DNA from: Rhabditophanes sp. KR3021
Taxonomy: Eukaryota; Nematoda; Chromadorea; Rhabditida; Alloionematidae
Length of the DNA: 64,000 nt
NCBI GenBank assembly: GCA_963281155.1
Contig: CAUJLY010000005.1
Location: forward strand, 2,046,001 to 2,110,000
Reading direction: 5' to 3'
Within the stretch, counting starts at the first letter, position 1. Each line of letters opens with the position of its first letter. The position numbers were made by a program, and so were the translations under genes. Of the stretch, positions 12,301 to 24,500 are shown piece by piece. The notes under the pieces were generated by a model. That model searched no databases, had not been told where the DNA came from, and was given only the letters and a program-made list of their open reading frames with translations.

Positions 12301-12944
12301 TCATCGCTGCCGCTAATCCAATTGGTGGAAGATACGATTCTACTAGAACGTTTGCTGATAATGTTGATCTTACAGAGCCTATTCTTTCTCGTTTTGATGT
12401 TCTTTGTGTGGTCCGTGACATTCACAATCCCGAAGAAGATGAAAGACTAGCTAAATTCGTGACCAACAGTCACACTCTTCTTCATCCAGAACTCCAAGAT
12501 TTAATTGAAAAGAATGGAGATGATGAAAATGAAGGACCTAAAATTGATGAAAAGTCTGGCTTGGAAATTATTCCTCATGGATTATTAGCCAAATACATCA
12601 TGTATGCTCGTGACAAGATCAAGCCAAAGCTAGAAGGTACATCTTACGAGCGGATTTCAAATTTGTTCAAAGACATGAGAACTGAATCAAAAATTACCGG
12701 TTCCGTTGCCATTACGGCGAGACATATCGAGTCCATGATTAGACTTGCTGAAGCTCACGCTAAACTTCATCTAAGACAATATGTCAACGACGATGATGTG
12801 AATGCATCCACTAAAATGATGTTAGAATCCTTCATTCAAACTCAGAAAGCTTCTGTTATGCGTCAGATGCGTGCAGCTTTCAGACACCATCTTGCAGCTC
12901 CAGTCCGTCAATTTGCTACTATCAACAATGCTCAAAACACATAA
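9332..12944 (+). CDS. MCM2: MCM2, replicative helicase subunit
   Basis: Exons 9332-9673, 9714-11115 and 12232-12944 encode 818 aa. MCM2 is one of six AAA+ subunits of the MCM2-7 replication helicase. Visible in order: an acidic N-terminal tail (histone-binding region in the family); the N-terminal helicase domain with zinc finger (CKFC ... CPSC); Walker A GDPGTAKSQF; Walker B CLIDEFDKM; sensor/arginine-finger region PILSRFDVL; and the lid ending at MLESFIQTQKASVMRQMR. The protein then stops about 20 residues later (FATINNAQNT). Human and C. elegans MCM2 continue for roughly 85 more residues with the C-terminal winged-helix region, so this copy looks C-terminally short. The second intron is 1116 bp, against 40 bp for the first, and holds an antisense coding relic. 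Confidence 0.95.
11239..11996 (-). pseudogene. Antisense coding relic inside MCM2 intron 2
   Basis: On the minus strand from an ATG at 11996 one frame reads 39 codons, a TAA, then 41 more sensible codons (KGKTVGQLFLIIQRKTGQ, ITPNIVVSVAKDLYLMN). Degraded segments with several stops follow (QIEVE*LKEERAGKPVKF*), and finally an open 74-codon piece ending RVSELAQ at 11239. The protein-like composition over ~250 codons, broken by stops, suggests a decayed gene. The family is not recognised. It lies wholly within an intron of MCM2, in opposite orientation. Confidence 0.5.
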
Positions 12945-15900
12945 AATAATCATTTGTATTTTTTCAATTTCATTTTAATCTCTTTCAAATAAATTTTTTG
13001 AATTCTTTTTTCCAATTTCTTTATTATTCATTGAAATAATATGCTCAAAAGTTCTGGGAAAGAAGGACATTGCGCAAACTTCCCTATTTCACACTTTTTG
13101 ATTGACATATTTTGGAATGAAATTTGATATTTTCAATTTATAATTTTATATACAGCTTGATATCAAAAAGTGAGTTAGGGTAAATAAGATAAGAACACTA
13201 CAGTGTTTAATGTCATCTCCCAAATTACTTCAATGTATGTATATTTAAATTTAAAGTCTTTTCATGAAACTTAAACTTGCCGTTACTTTTGAGTGACAAG
13301 CTGTGAATATTATGTGCATCATTCTCGTAAATGTCTTAATATTAAAATCTATTTTTTACAAACTTGTAAGACAATTGACGTTTACATCCAGACATCTATT
13401 TTATACTATTTGCCAATTTGTTTACATGAACTAATTCGTTCTGATAATTTTATGGCTTTAAAGTCATAAAAGATTAAAGTTCCTTTTATTGCCTCAAATG
13501 AGCCATATCATCTAACATAGGTTAAATTACAATTTGAATATTTCCATCCTACAGTAAATTGGTATTTTCCAAACAATCCATTCAAATATAGGGAATTTTT
13601 ATTCTATTTTTACAAGTCAACTTTAATCATTATCACATTTATTAACATCATTTAATCTTGTTTTCCGCCACGCCATCTGCTAATATTAACTGTATCACAC
13701 ACAATTCTACTTTACAATAATACCCCTTCCTGTTATTTTGGAGAGGATAATGAGAAGACAAGCCATTGTACATTTTTCATAAATTATTTCATCAATCCAA
13801 TTATTAGAATAAAAGATACACCACAAAACACGCATACAAAGCGTGGCTTCGATACTTATTAATTAATGAGTTAAGTTGATAAAAAATAGACGGTAACTTG
13901 GTTATATAGCAATTAATATTTTATCTAGTCCTTTACAATTGATTCAATCACCAATACCCAAATAAGTACAAAAGACGAAATTGACTTTAAAGTCATTACG
14001 AGCATACACATATTTTTACTCCACAAAGTCTTTTCTTATTTATTGACAGTTAAAGCTTTAAATGCATAAATAATGACGGCGATGCCACAGCGCAAATATT
14101 AGACATTCTTTGCAGTAGACTTCAAAAAATTACTATTTTTACGATTAAATTAAATTCATCATCACCCTAACTTTATCTCCAATTTATGATAGGCAAGTGT
14201 TTTTTAAACCAATTTTAATTTAAATTCCATTATTATAAAGATAAATCTGGCATCATTATGCATTCTACTCTTCCTACTACCAGAATGAATCCATTGCCTA
14301 ATTAAGTTAAAACCAACCACACAACCAACATTTCCCATTCCCTTTCAAAGTACAATTAATTCAGGGACCCTTTTCAAATATTAAAATACATTACTGAAAA
14401 TTTAAAATTATACTAAACCATTACTGAAAATAAACCTCATTTAAAATGTTCATTTAAATTCGACTACGAATTATACGTTTCGTTTCTTCTCAATTTAAAT
14501 TATTATTATTTCGCCCTTACATCATTGTTGTCCTCAAAAATATCAAGAAGCCAAATTAAATAGTGCCGTAAATTGTTAATGATCTTTTATAGTACCACTT
14601 AATTAAATTTTAACTGCACTACATTTTTTATTCGTACTTAAAAATACCCTTTTGATGATTTTTTGAGAAAATTAATTAAAATTGTAAAACCTTGTCAACA
14701 CCCATTTTCCTTAAATAGCTTTTTTTGATGTGTTTATTTTGATGGGTAAAAAAATTATCTTACCATCAACAAAAACAGATAAATACATCAATTTTATTTA
14801 CCATCTTGTTTTACTTTTCCCAAATAATATTTGTCCGTACTGTTAACAATTTTGAAAAAAGCTGTCAATGGAATAACTTCGAAATCACTTCACTAACATT
14901 TGACAAAATTGACCTCTTTATGTAAAATATCTATGTATATACTTGTGTAGAAATTAGATTATCTTGTCTAAGTATAGATACACATTTTCGATCATTATTT
15001 CCATTAAGAAAAGTGTGGGCACAACCCATTCCAATAAGCTTTCAAGATGTATTTGAGGAAATTTTCCTTGAGGCTCGTATACTTTTTCGAGTACTGCCAA
15101 TCGTAGCTACAAATTGGATGTTCCTAACATTTTTTACGAATCTCTCCTTGCAATATGGCAACATTCCTCAACACACTAAAACAAGTTAATTTATTCACAA
15201 CCAACTTTATTTGATCTTTAAATGAATGTAGTCAAAAAGTCCAAAGATAGTTTAAGTGACATCAAAAAATGCATTTAACTCATCTGTAAGACCACAACTA
15301 CGTCCTAATATACATCTATACATTCATTTCCTCCCAAAAAGTCACTCCAACAACTTCTTATCATTTTATCTTTTTTATTTTTAAACAGTACATATATATT
15401 CATTTGGCCCTTCATTATTATCTTTAAGTTTGTTATGGTTCATTCTAGAGCATCATCATTTTTACCACGTTTTTAAAGAAAGTCAGATTTTGGATGAAGG
15501 TTTTGTGTCCCTTTACGAATGATAAGCTAATGTGTCTTTTGTTGCTTATGTCTTTTTTATTTATAGAATATAATTTAGAAATTTAGAAGCTTTACGATTA
15601 AAGTAAATAAATGCTTTGATATATAGAGGATAAATGAATAAACTGTTTATTAATCTAACTGGGCTCTTTTAGTATATTTAAAGTGGATAGTTAAGGCCAG
15701 TTAACGATATATTGTTCTTAGGATAGTTTCTACAAAAGAGACACTGTTTTGTTGGGTGATTTAACGCATTTACAAAATTAGGTAGCTTAATGACGGACAG
15801 GTGGACTTGATGATCCAAGTTTTTTGCTTATTTAAATTAGCGACGGAATTATATTTTTGAATACTGTTGAATATGATTCAATTGTTGATTAATTCAATTT

Positions 15901-18599
15901 GACAACATCATATTTTCAATCCGCAATATCTAAAAAAGCTAATACGCAAATTAACACTTCATTATATCTAAATAACAACACACTTCATTGAATAAGCAAA
16001 TTGTCATTATTGCTATACGATTGTAACTTGATATAAATCTCATAATGATAAAAATGAATATTTTTTGTCACTCATAAACAGTATTGTCCATTCAAAGATG
16101 ATAAATATCATTTAAAAACACCCATTCCTCTAATATATAAAATAATTCTGTGACATAACTTCGCTTAACCGTGCCATTGTCACTCATCTTTAATGGATGA
16201 ATAAGGGACTCATGTTTCTAATTGATGCACCAAAAAATGACTACCTAATTACAACTGTCATTTTTTAATATTTTTAATTTTCCTTTCATCTACTACCAAC
16301 ACTATTTCTACATATTCAATTTCGTTCAAACCTAATAGCACTAAACAAAATTAACAACAACTTTGTATTTCCACAAACTACGTTTTTTATGTTTAAGATT
16401 TATTGCTCCAACCAACGTTATTAATCATTTGTACATCTTTTTTACTAAACAAACTTATTAAATTGCTTTATTTATAATTTTTCCTGTAATACCCATTAAA
16501 CAATGCCTCCAGAGTTTAGATTAAACATTTATATACAATTTGATATGCATTTTGGGGATATTTGTTTATGTACAAAAATATGTTTATACATTTATATTTA
16601 TTTCTTTAAAAAATTACAGCAATTTTGATTGAAGAGAAAGCTCACACAACCTACTACTAGATAATTAAGAACAGTGATAAGGGTTTATTTATACTTTATC
16701 AAATTATTTTGACGCAACTGAATATTCAATTTCCTTTAGGATACAATAAGGAAATGGTTCTTGAGAAAAGTAGTCCTTTCTTTTGGCAAGACATCCATAA
16801 AAATTGAATATACTTAACCTATTCCTCCTCAGTAATGATGCCTTGCTCAAATTTGATTTATTTTACCAACTTTTCAAAGAGTACACTACTATTATACACC
16901 ATCTTTTATAATGATAATCTCTTTCCCTGATTAATTTTTTTATTTCACTAAATGTTAGTCAATATTGTAGTCATGTTTATAACAGTTGAAAGTTAATTTC
17001 TGAATACTCTCTAAAAAGAAAGAATTTAACTAAGTATTTTAAAGACTATCTCTTTTTCCAAATTAACTTCATTATCATTTTTTGCGTCAAAAGATACATA
17101 TACACTATTTATTATTGTAAAGCAAAAAAGACTTAAAAACATCTTTTATTAGCTTTACTTATCTATTGATCAGCCAATTGATAAAGATTTAATAAGTAAA
17201 TTTGTTTCTGACAAAACATAATCTTACTACTATCTTATTATTAAATATGATATAAAGATGATGGAGAACATGTCATTATTTGTTGTGAATCATTTTTATT
17301 TGACATATCTCAAAATAAATCGTTTTTATTTATAGTAAGTTGTAAGAGTAATCTATACTTTAGTACACAACAAATATAGTTATTTTGAATTTTTCTGGTT
17401 GGACCTTGTTGATATCCATTCTTATATTGCATTTAAATCTAATTAAACTCATTTACACCTCTGACATCTAACACTTTGATTTAAATTGCTTACTAAACCA
17501 AAAATTAGCATATAAAACTACCAACAATAATTAAATTCATCCCAATCAACAATTACATTCCTCTGACTTGCCATATAATTTAAATAATAAACCAATTGAC
17601 ATCACCCATTAAATTCATTTTAGTGATTATCTCGTCATAAATATAAAGCAATATCATTAAAGAGGTATTAAAATTATATATCAAAGCATCATCTCTTGTT
17701 ACATCATTTACCGCTATATGCTTATTATTTTTATTTATTCAGCACAATATTGAGAAGAATCATTTGGAGATGATGATCTTTCCAGGTGTGATAAATAACA
17801 TTTTTTACCACTTTTGATGTTCCCATCTTTACAAATATTTGTTGATTAAATGCCATCGTAACTCATAAAAAAGCTACCTACGTTTTGTGTTCAGGAACAT
17901 TACTCATTTGCATTTTTACCCATCTATTTATTATTCTATACATTTATTTGGATGCTTTAAATATACATTGCCATTTCATTTGGTTAGTATTTTTTATCAA
18001 GATAGTGCTTGATACACAAACTATTACTTTTTTAATATGCTAATCAAATAAAAGGACGTTTACTTGGCCTATCACTTTCTTACAATATAAATTACAAAAG
18101 AAATTGATAGACAGAGTCGTTTCTTTTGCCAAACCATTTGTCATCAATTGCAGTATATATTTTGCAGCGAAGAAAAAACGACTTAACCAGACGTTCTTTT
18201 GTTGGTGCATTGAACCAAGCGACATTTTTAGATAAAACGAAGGTTTCTCATCTCGACAACCAAGTTTCTCTTAACCTTAAATGTCAATTCCTAATTGTTA
18301 CCATCCTTAACACGCCTTCCATCTTAACCGTAAAAACAATCGAGTTCATATACAATAAAATAAAATGTAACTATTTCCTCTCTCCTTAGCAAATTGGTAC
18401 ACATTAATGTGGACCTCAAAGAATATATTGTTTGATTATTTGTTAGTGATCTTTGTATTAACTTGAAAATGATACATATTTATGTACACTTACGCTTAGT
18501 TTGTTTAAGGCTTTGCAAAAGATGATATATTTTTGTAGGTGTGCGGATTATTGGACGTTTTGTTATTTTTGTAAATTTGGTTATTAATTATAGGGCAAG
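12945..18599. other. 5.65-kb gene-free AT-rich region
   Basis: No ORF has recognisable coding character. The longest (18126-18389 + and 18040-18225 -) overlap on opposite strands and look like chance. The sequence is uniformly AT-rich with many TTAAAT/ATTTA tracts. I found no tandem repeat, tRNA-like fold or transposon termini by eye. It probably contains the 3' flank of MCM2 and the upstream control region of the kinesin gene; an acceptor-like ttattaattatag ends at 18593, six bases before the kinesin ATG. Length stands out against the ~0.2-0.5 kb spacing elsewhere. Confidence 0.5.
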
Positions 18600-21500
18600 A
18601 TGACGGTTGAAGGTATCGAACGAGTCAAAGTAGCTGTTAGAGTTCGTCCGTTTAATAAACGAGGTAAGTAAAAAATAAGTAAGAAAGAATATTTAGCATC
18701 TTGCCATTTAATTGCTGGGAAAGCTTATTGAATTTGGGCGGTAGTAATTTAATATTATTCGCATCAATAAATTGTTATTTTGACGGCTTTATCCTTTGTT
18801 GCTTCTTTCAGAAATCGAATTAGGAACTAAATGCTGTACAAATGTATCGACTAGCCAAATTTTGTTATCACATCCTGGTGAAGAAAAACAACCCAAAGTA
18901 TTCTCATTCGACCATTGTTTTAATTCTGTAAAGAAGGAAGATGTAGGGTTTGCGGATCAACGCGAAGTGTTTGAAGGCATTGGATATAATGTGATTGATC
19001 ACGCCTTTCAGGGGTATAATTTGTGTATCTTTGCGTATGGCCAGACTGGGTCAGGTAAAAGTTATACGATGATGGGTAGTAATTCTAATCCTGGTATCAT
19101 TCCACGTCTTTGCAATTCAATTTTTGAACGGATTGAAAAAGAGTCTAGTGAGTCGTTGTCTTGCAAGGTAGAAGTATCATACATGGAAATATACAATGAA
19201 AAAGTGAGAGACTTATTGGACCCCAAAAACTCCACCAAACATCCTCTCAAAGTACGTGAGCACAAAATCATGGGTCCAACCGTAGACGGTTTGTCGATTT
19301 TAGCGGTTTCTTGCTTTGAACAAATCGAACAGTTGATTGATGAGGGTAATAAGAGCAGGACTGTTGCTGCTACTAACATGAATGCCACTTCCAGCAGATC
19401 ACATGCCGTCTTTACGATAAGGTTAGCGCAAACTATTAAACAAGAGGGCAAAGACTTCTGTGGTGAGAAAGTAGCAAAGATTTCGTTAGTTGATTTGGCA
19501 GGAAGTGAAAGGGCTCAAAAAACAGGTGCGATTGGCAAAAGACTTGAAGAGGGCAGTAATATCAACAAAAGTTTAACTACACTGGGGATGGTTATCTCTG
19601 CATTAGCGGAAAGAAGCAAGAAGAAGGAGAAGTTCGTACCTTACCGTGATTCTGTATTGACTTGGCTGCTAAAGGATAATCTTGGGGGAAATAGTAAAAC
19701 CATCATGGTAGCAACTGTCTCGCCTAGTAGCGATAATTTCGAAGAAACCTTATCAACATTAAGATATGCCGACAGAGCTAAATCTATCGAAAATCATGCT
19801 GTCGTCAATGAAGATCCCAATGCTAAGATTATTCGTGAGCTCCGGGAAGAAGTTGAATCATTAAGACAACAAATTACAATTACACTCGAGCAAAAGAGCG
19901 AAACTCAAGAATTGAGAGATAGGTTGATTGAATCAGAAAGATTGGTCACTCAAATGAATAAGTCATGGGAGGAAAGATTAAAGGATACCGATTTATTGTA
20001 TGCCGAAAGACAAAAAGATCTTTCTGAAATCGGAATTGCTTTAACTGGTTCAGGTATCAAGGTAGAGAAAGATCGCTTTTATTTGGTCAATTTGAATGCA
20101 GATCCCAGTATGAATGAACTACTTGTCTATTACATAAATGAAAAGTCTGTTATCGGAGCTAGTGAGCAGATTGATAATGGAATGAAAAATGATATTTTGT
20201 TGCAAGGGTTAGGAGTTCATGCTTTTCATGCTAGAATGTACATTTGCGAAGAAGGAAATAATCAACCTAAGTTGTTTATTGAACCATTGGTGGAGAATGC
20301 TAGAATTTGTGTTAATGGACGTCTAATAGTTCAAAAGACTTTATTGAAGAATGGATTTAGACTGTTGATCGGAAACAATCATTTTTTCAAGGTTTCGTTT
20401 ACAACCTTAACTACTGTTAATTTAATTTTAATTTTAGGTAATTTAAAGAGCAGTCAAAAAATTTTATTCAAAGCAACAGTTAATTTAAAAGAAGACAAAG
20501 ATATTAAAATTAAACGGAATATTGTTTTAAAGAAGAATAGATTTTGTTTAGAGCAATGTCTGCGATTCTCTTTACAGTTTCCGGATGCTTCTTTGGCATT
20601 CGAGGGAAGAATGAACCTTATAAAGTTTAGTTTGGCAATTGGAAGATGATTAAGAAGTCTACCTTTTACGTTGCTGGCCACCCCATTGTAGAAAATGTCA
20701 TTCTTAGATTCATCAAAAGATACTGAGCTAGCATCTACATCAACTAAAGCGTATACATAATGTTTTCTTTTGGCTGTATTGCGAGATTTAGCCTTCTTCA
20801 ATTCACCCACCAACTTAACATCAGATAATTTCCTTTCTTCTTCATAGCCTCACTTCTTAACTTGGCACAGATTCTTTTTTTTGAAGGATATGTAAAACCG
20901 GTAAGATGATTGAAATTAGTTTTACAGCTTCCCTATTTTTAATTCAATCTTGTCACAATCTTTTGATCACTGTTAGGATCAAGAGTTGATTTCACTATAT
21001 AGACGTCATCATCATTAAACAAACATTCCCCTAATTTCTTTAAAGCTTCGCGATAGAGTAATCCAATAAATAATATAGTCTGATTCGTTGAGCAATTGGA
21101 CAAATTTGAAAGAAAGTATCTAATGGCACGTCTTCTCCTAAAGTTAATTCTGGTAATTCTTCTAAATTCATATCCATTGGCTCATTCAAAGGCAGGCCAA
21201 TATGTTCATTCGCCGAGACTTTTTTTGAAGAACTGACTAAGTATTTCTACCACTGAAAATTTGATTATAACGGCTGATAGTTGATAACTCGCCATCTGCA
21301 TTAGTATCCTACATTATAGCTACACTTCTTGTTATGGGGCACTGATTTTAATGGGTCTTTCTTCACATCCGCTATTTGCTAATTGTCTTTTCATAATCTC
21401 AAATCAACTTAATTGAAATTAAAACACCTTAAAGATGAAGCTAATTTGAATCTTTAGGAAAAAGCATTTCCAATGACTGTCTTTTTAAAACATAATTATG

Positions 21501-24500
21501 TAGATTCAAATTTATTGCTTAATACCATTAAATATGATTTCGTATTTAATCCACATTTGTTCTAGGTCAATTGTCCTAAAGAAGAAAATGTCCTTTCAAG
21601 TCAAATGAATATGTCAATAATGGAAGAATCTTTCTTTGACTTTGACAAAGCATGGAGCGAAGTAAACACCTCTGAATTAAATACGAGCGGTCAAACTGAG
21701 GCAGTAGATGATTATATTGAGCAATTAGCCATCAAGTATCAAGAGGACAAGCAAACTGCTCTTGAAAGGCAGTATGATGAATTCGAAAAGTATATTAAGA
21801 ATATATCCTCTACTTTTACAGCTCCTTCAACTCCAATGACACCTGGGACTGGTTTTTTGATGATGTCACCCATTGCCCCTACACCCAGTTGTAATTTACC
21901 TCCAATTTCGTTTCCAACCAACCCTCGTGTTTCTGATAAAACAAAGTTCTTCAAATGGGCTCAAAAACGGGACAAAAAAAGAGCTGGTAAGTTAAATCAC
22001 GTTTATTATTGCTAAAGGATACATATATATTAAAAGAGAAAAAATATTTAATTAGGGGGACTATCATTAAGACACTTATCATCGATCCCCTTTAGTTTCT
22101 CTAAAGTGAGTGGTGTCGTGTTTATTTTTTTTCAACTAAATGTTTTTGATATCGCATAATATTGATAATGATGTTTTAGAAAGTATTGAGAAGCTAAAGA
22201 AAGAAATCATGAAAGCACATGCCCTTGTCCGGGAAGCCAACATGATTTCAGAAGAATTAATGGGTAAAAGAAAAGGTTTAACTTGCTACGATGTTACCTT
22301 GCAAATTCCGGCAGCAAACCTCAGACCCGCTAAGATCAAGACAGGTCATTCAGTTTGTGAGCCTGTTATCATTGTCAAAAGACAAGGAATGGCAGGACAT
22401 CAGTCTTGGTCTATTGAACAACTAGAAAATAAACTAGTCGACATGCGCGAAGCCTACAATGAACGTTTCAATGTCATTTCTGAAAGTGTGTCGAGTGACT
22501 TTTCTACTCCGAGTATTGATGAAGCTATCGGCACGGATACTGACGATTACGAAGATTGTCACGAGGACAATAATTCCAACAATGCTGAACAACTTTGGTC
22601 AGAGGCTCAAGAGAAACACAAATTAATCGGAGTTGCAAATGTATTTTTAGAGGTTTTATTTCATGATATGAAATTGAATTACAAAGTACCTATCCTCAAC
22701 CAACAAGGAATTGTATGTGGAAAATTGCATGTTGAAATTTACCGCGTTCCAGACCAATTTTTGACTATGAGTGATTCAATGTCTGAGTCGACTGAATCAA
22801 ATGAGTCCAATGATAGTGGCACTTGGAGAAGTAATTTAGAAAGCCATAGCTTCTTTGGAAAGACTATCACTTGCAGAGTTCGGATCAAGCGAGCTAGTAG
22901 TTTGCCACAAGAATTATCAAATTTTGTCTTTTGCCAGTATTCTTTCTTTAATATGACAGAGATGTTAGTTGTTGCTCCCAAATATGATCCTAATTCGAAT
23001 AATTCAAATAATTTTGACTTTGAACATCAAAAGGATTTTAATGTCGTGGTTACGGAAGAATTTCTTGAGTATATTCAGGAGGATGCACTTTCTTTGGAAG
23101 TCTGGGGACATAGATCTTGTGGGTTTGGCTCAGATAATGGAGTGGAAAAAGAAGAGCATTTTGACCTAGCTCAAAAACAAAAGACTTTGCATGAAAGATG
23201 GACAGAAGGTATTAAAAATTAAAAAATAGACACAAAAAATATATTAAACAAGAAATTTCATTTTTAAAGGAAAGCATCTTCTCAATGATAAGTCGACCAA
23301 TTAGTTGAGCACTAGCAGCAGACAACATATAGACTTCTTCATAACAGCATTTTCCTTGATCCATGTTTCTAACTTGAGCACCAAAGTACCCGGTAAGAAC
23401 GTACTTCATGGTTTGCCCAATTCTTTAGAAGGAACATCCATATTTTTTAGTGTTATTAACGTCTTTCATTCTTTGCTGTTTTCTTGAGAGAACGCGTTTA
23501 CCATCAATACGAGTTTTGTAATCGGAAAGATGCTCAGACATTCTTTTCCCACGAATTTTAAATATTTGGTCTGGCATTGTCTCGCCGACATAGTAAGCTT
23601 CTTACGAAATCCTCAGGTATTCATTCTTTCAATGGCTTGATCCTGATGCCACGAAAGATGTATACAAAAACAATCTTTTGGGCAGCTGGATCACTCATTT
23701 CTGGGCAAATTTTGAGTAAGGTTTCTATAGCGTCAAAACTTTGATTAAATATCTCCACAGTCTCAGACAACTGTTTACAATCCCTTCCTTGATGATGTGG
23801 CGACAAAGCATCTAAACCACTAAGAACAATCTTACACCATTTGCAGCAGTAGATTTCTCTCAGATAGCCTTTACCTTGAGCTGTTTTAAAGTTTTTTGAG
23901 AGAATAGATATTTGCAATCATCATAATCATATGGGAATCTATTTGGTGATCTAAATTCACGCACACCTGGCTCACTAATAGTTCCGAATAGACCATCATT
24001 AGGGTCTTTGCACTCAAAACGTGCCCTCTTTTCACACCATTTTAGTTAAATAGAACCCAGTAGAGTTGATCTTCTTAGCCTAAAATATTAAAACTAACAT
24101 AAAGAACAATATAAATAATAATATCACGCATTATCTCGTAAAAATAAGAATCAAATGATAAATTGTCTTCAAGATATGGTTGAGACAAATGTTGAAGTCA
24201 CATTATCTTTTCTGCAAAAGTTGATGCAAAGCATCTTGGTAGATTAAATTTAAAAAGATTGACTTTAGATATAATTTTAACGCTAATAATAATTTTATGC
24301 ATTTAAGTGGGAAAAAGATTAGAATTATGTGTCGAGATTAAAGAATTAAATGACAATGGTGATTACAAAAATGTCGAAGTTACCTCTGGGAATGATTTAA
24401 GTTGCGGGGGAGTTTACCAATTAAAACATGGCCAGCAGAAGAGAATCGTTGTTTCAGTAAAAGAAATAGGAAATAGGGGTATTCTTCCTTTGATAATTTC

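Noticed and set aside
18126..18389. 87-codon plus-strand ORF upstream of the kinesin
   Set aside because: Overlaps an antisense ORF, has Ile/Asn/Leu-rich AT-driven composition, and shows no splice or homology support.
22021..22179. Kinesin exon starting at the ATG at 22140
   Set aside because: The acceptor tgttttag at 22179 joins exon 3 in frame and gives the conserved sequence; residues before it are intronic.
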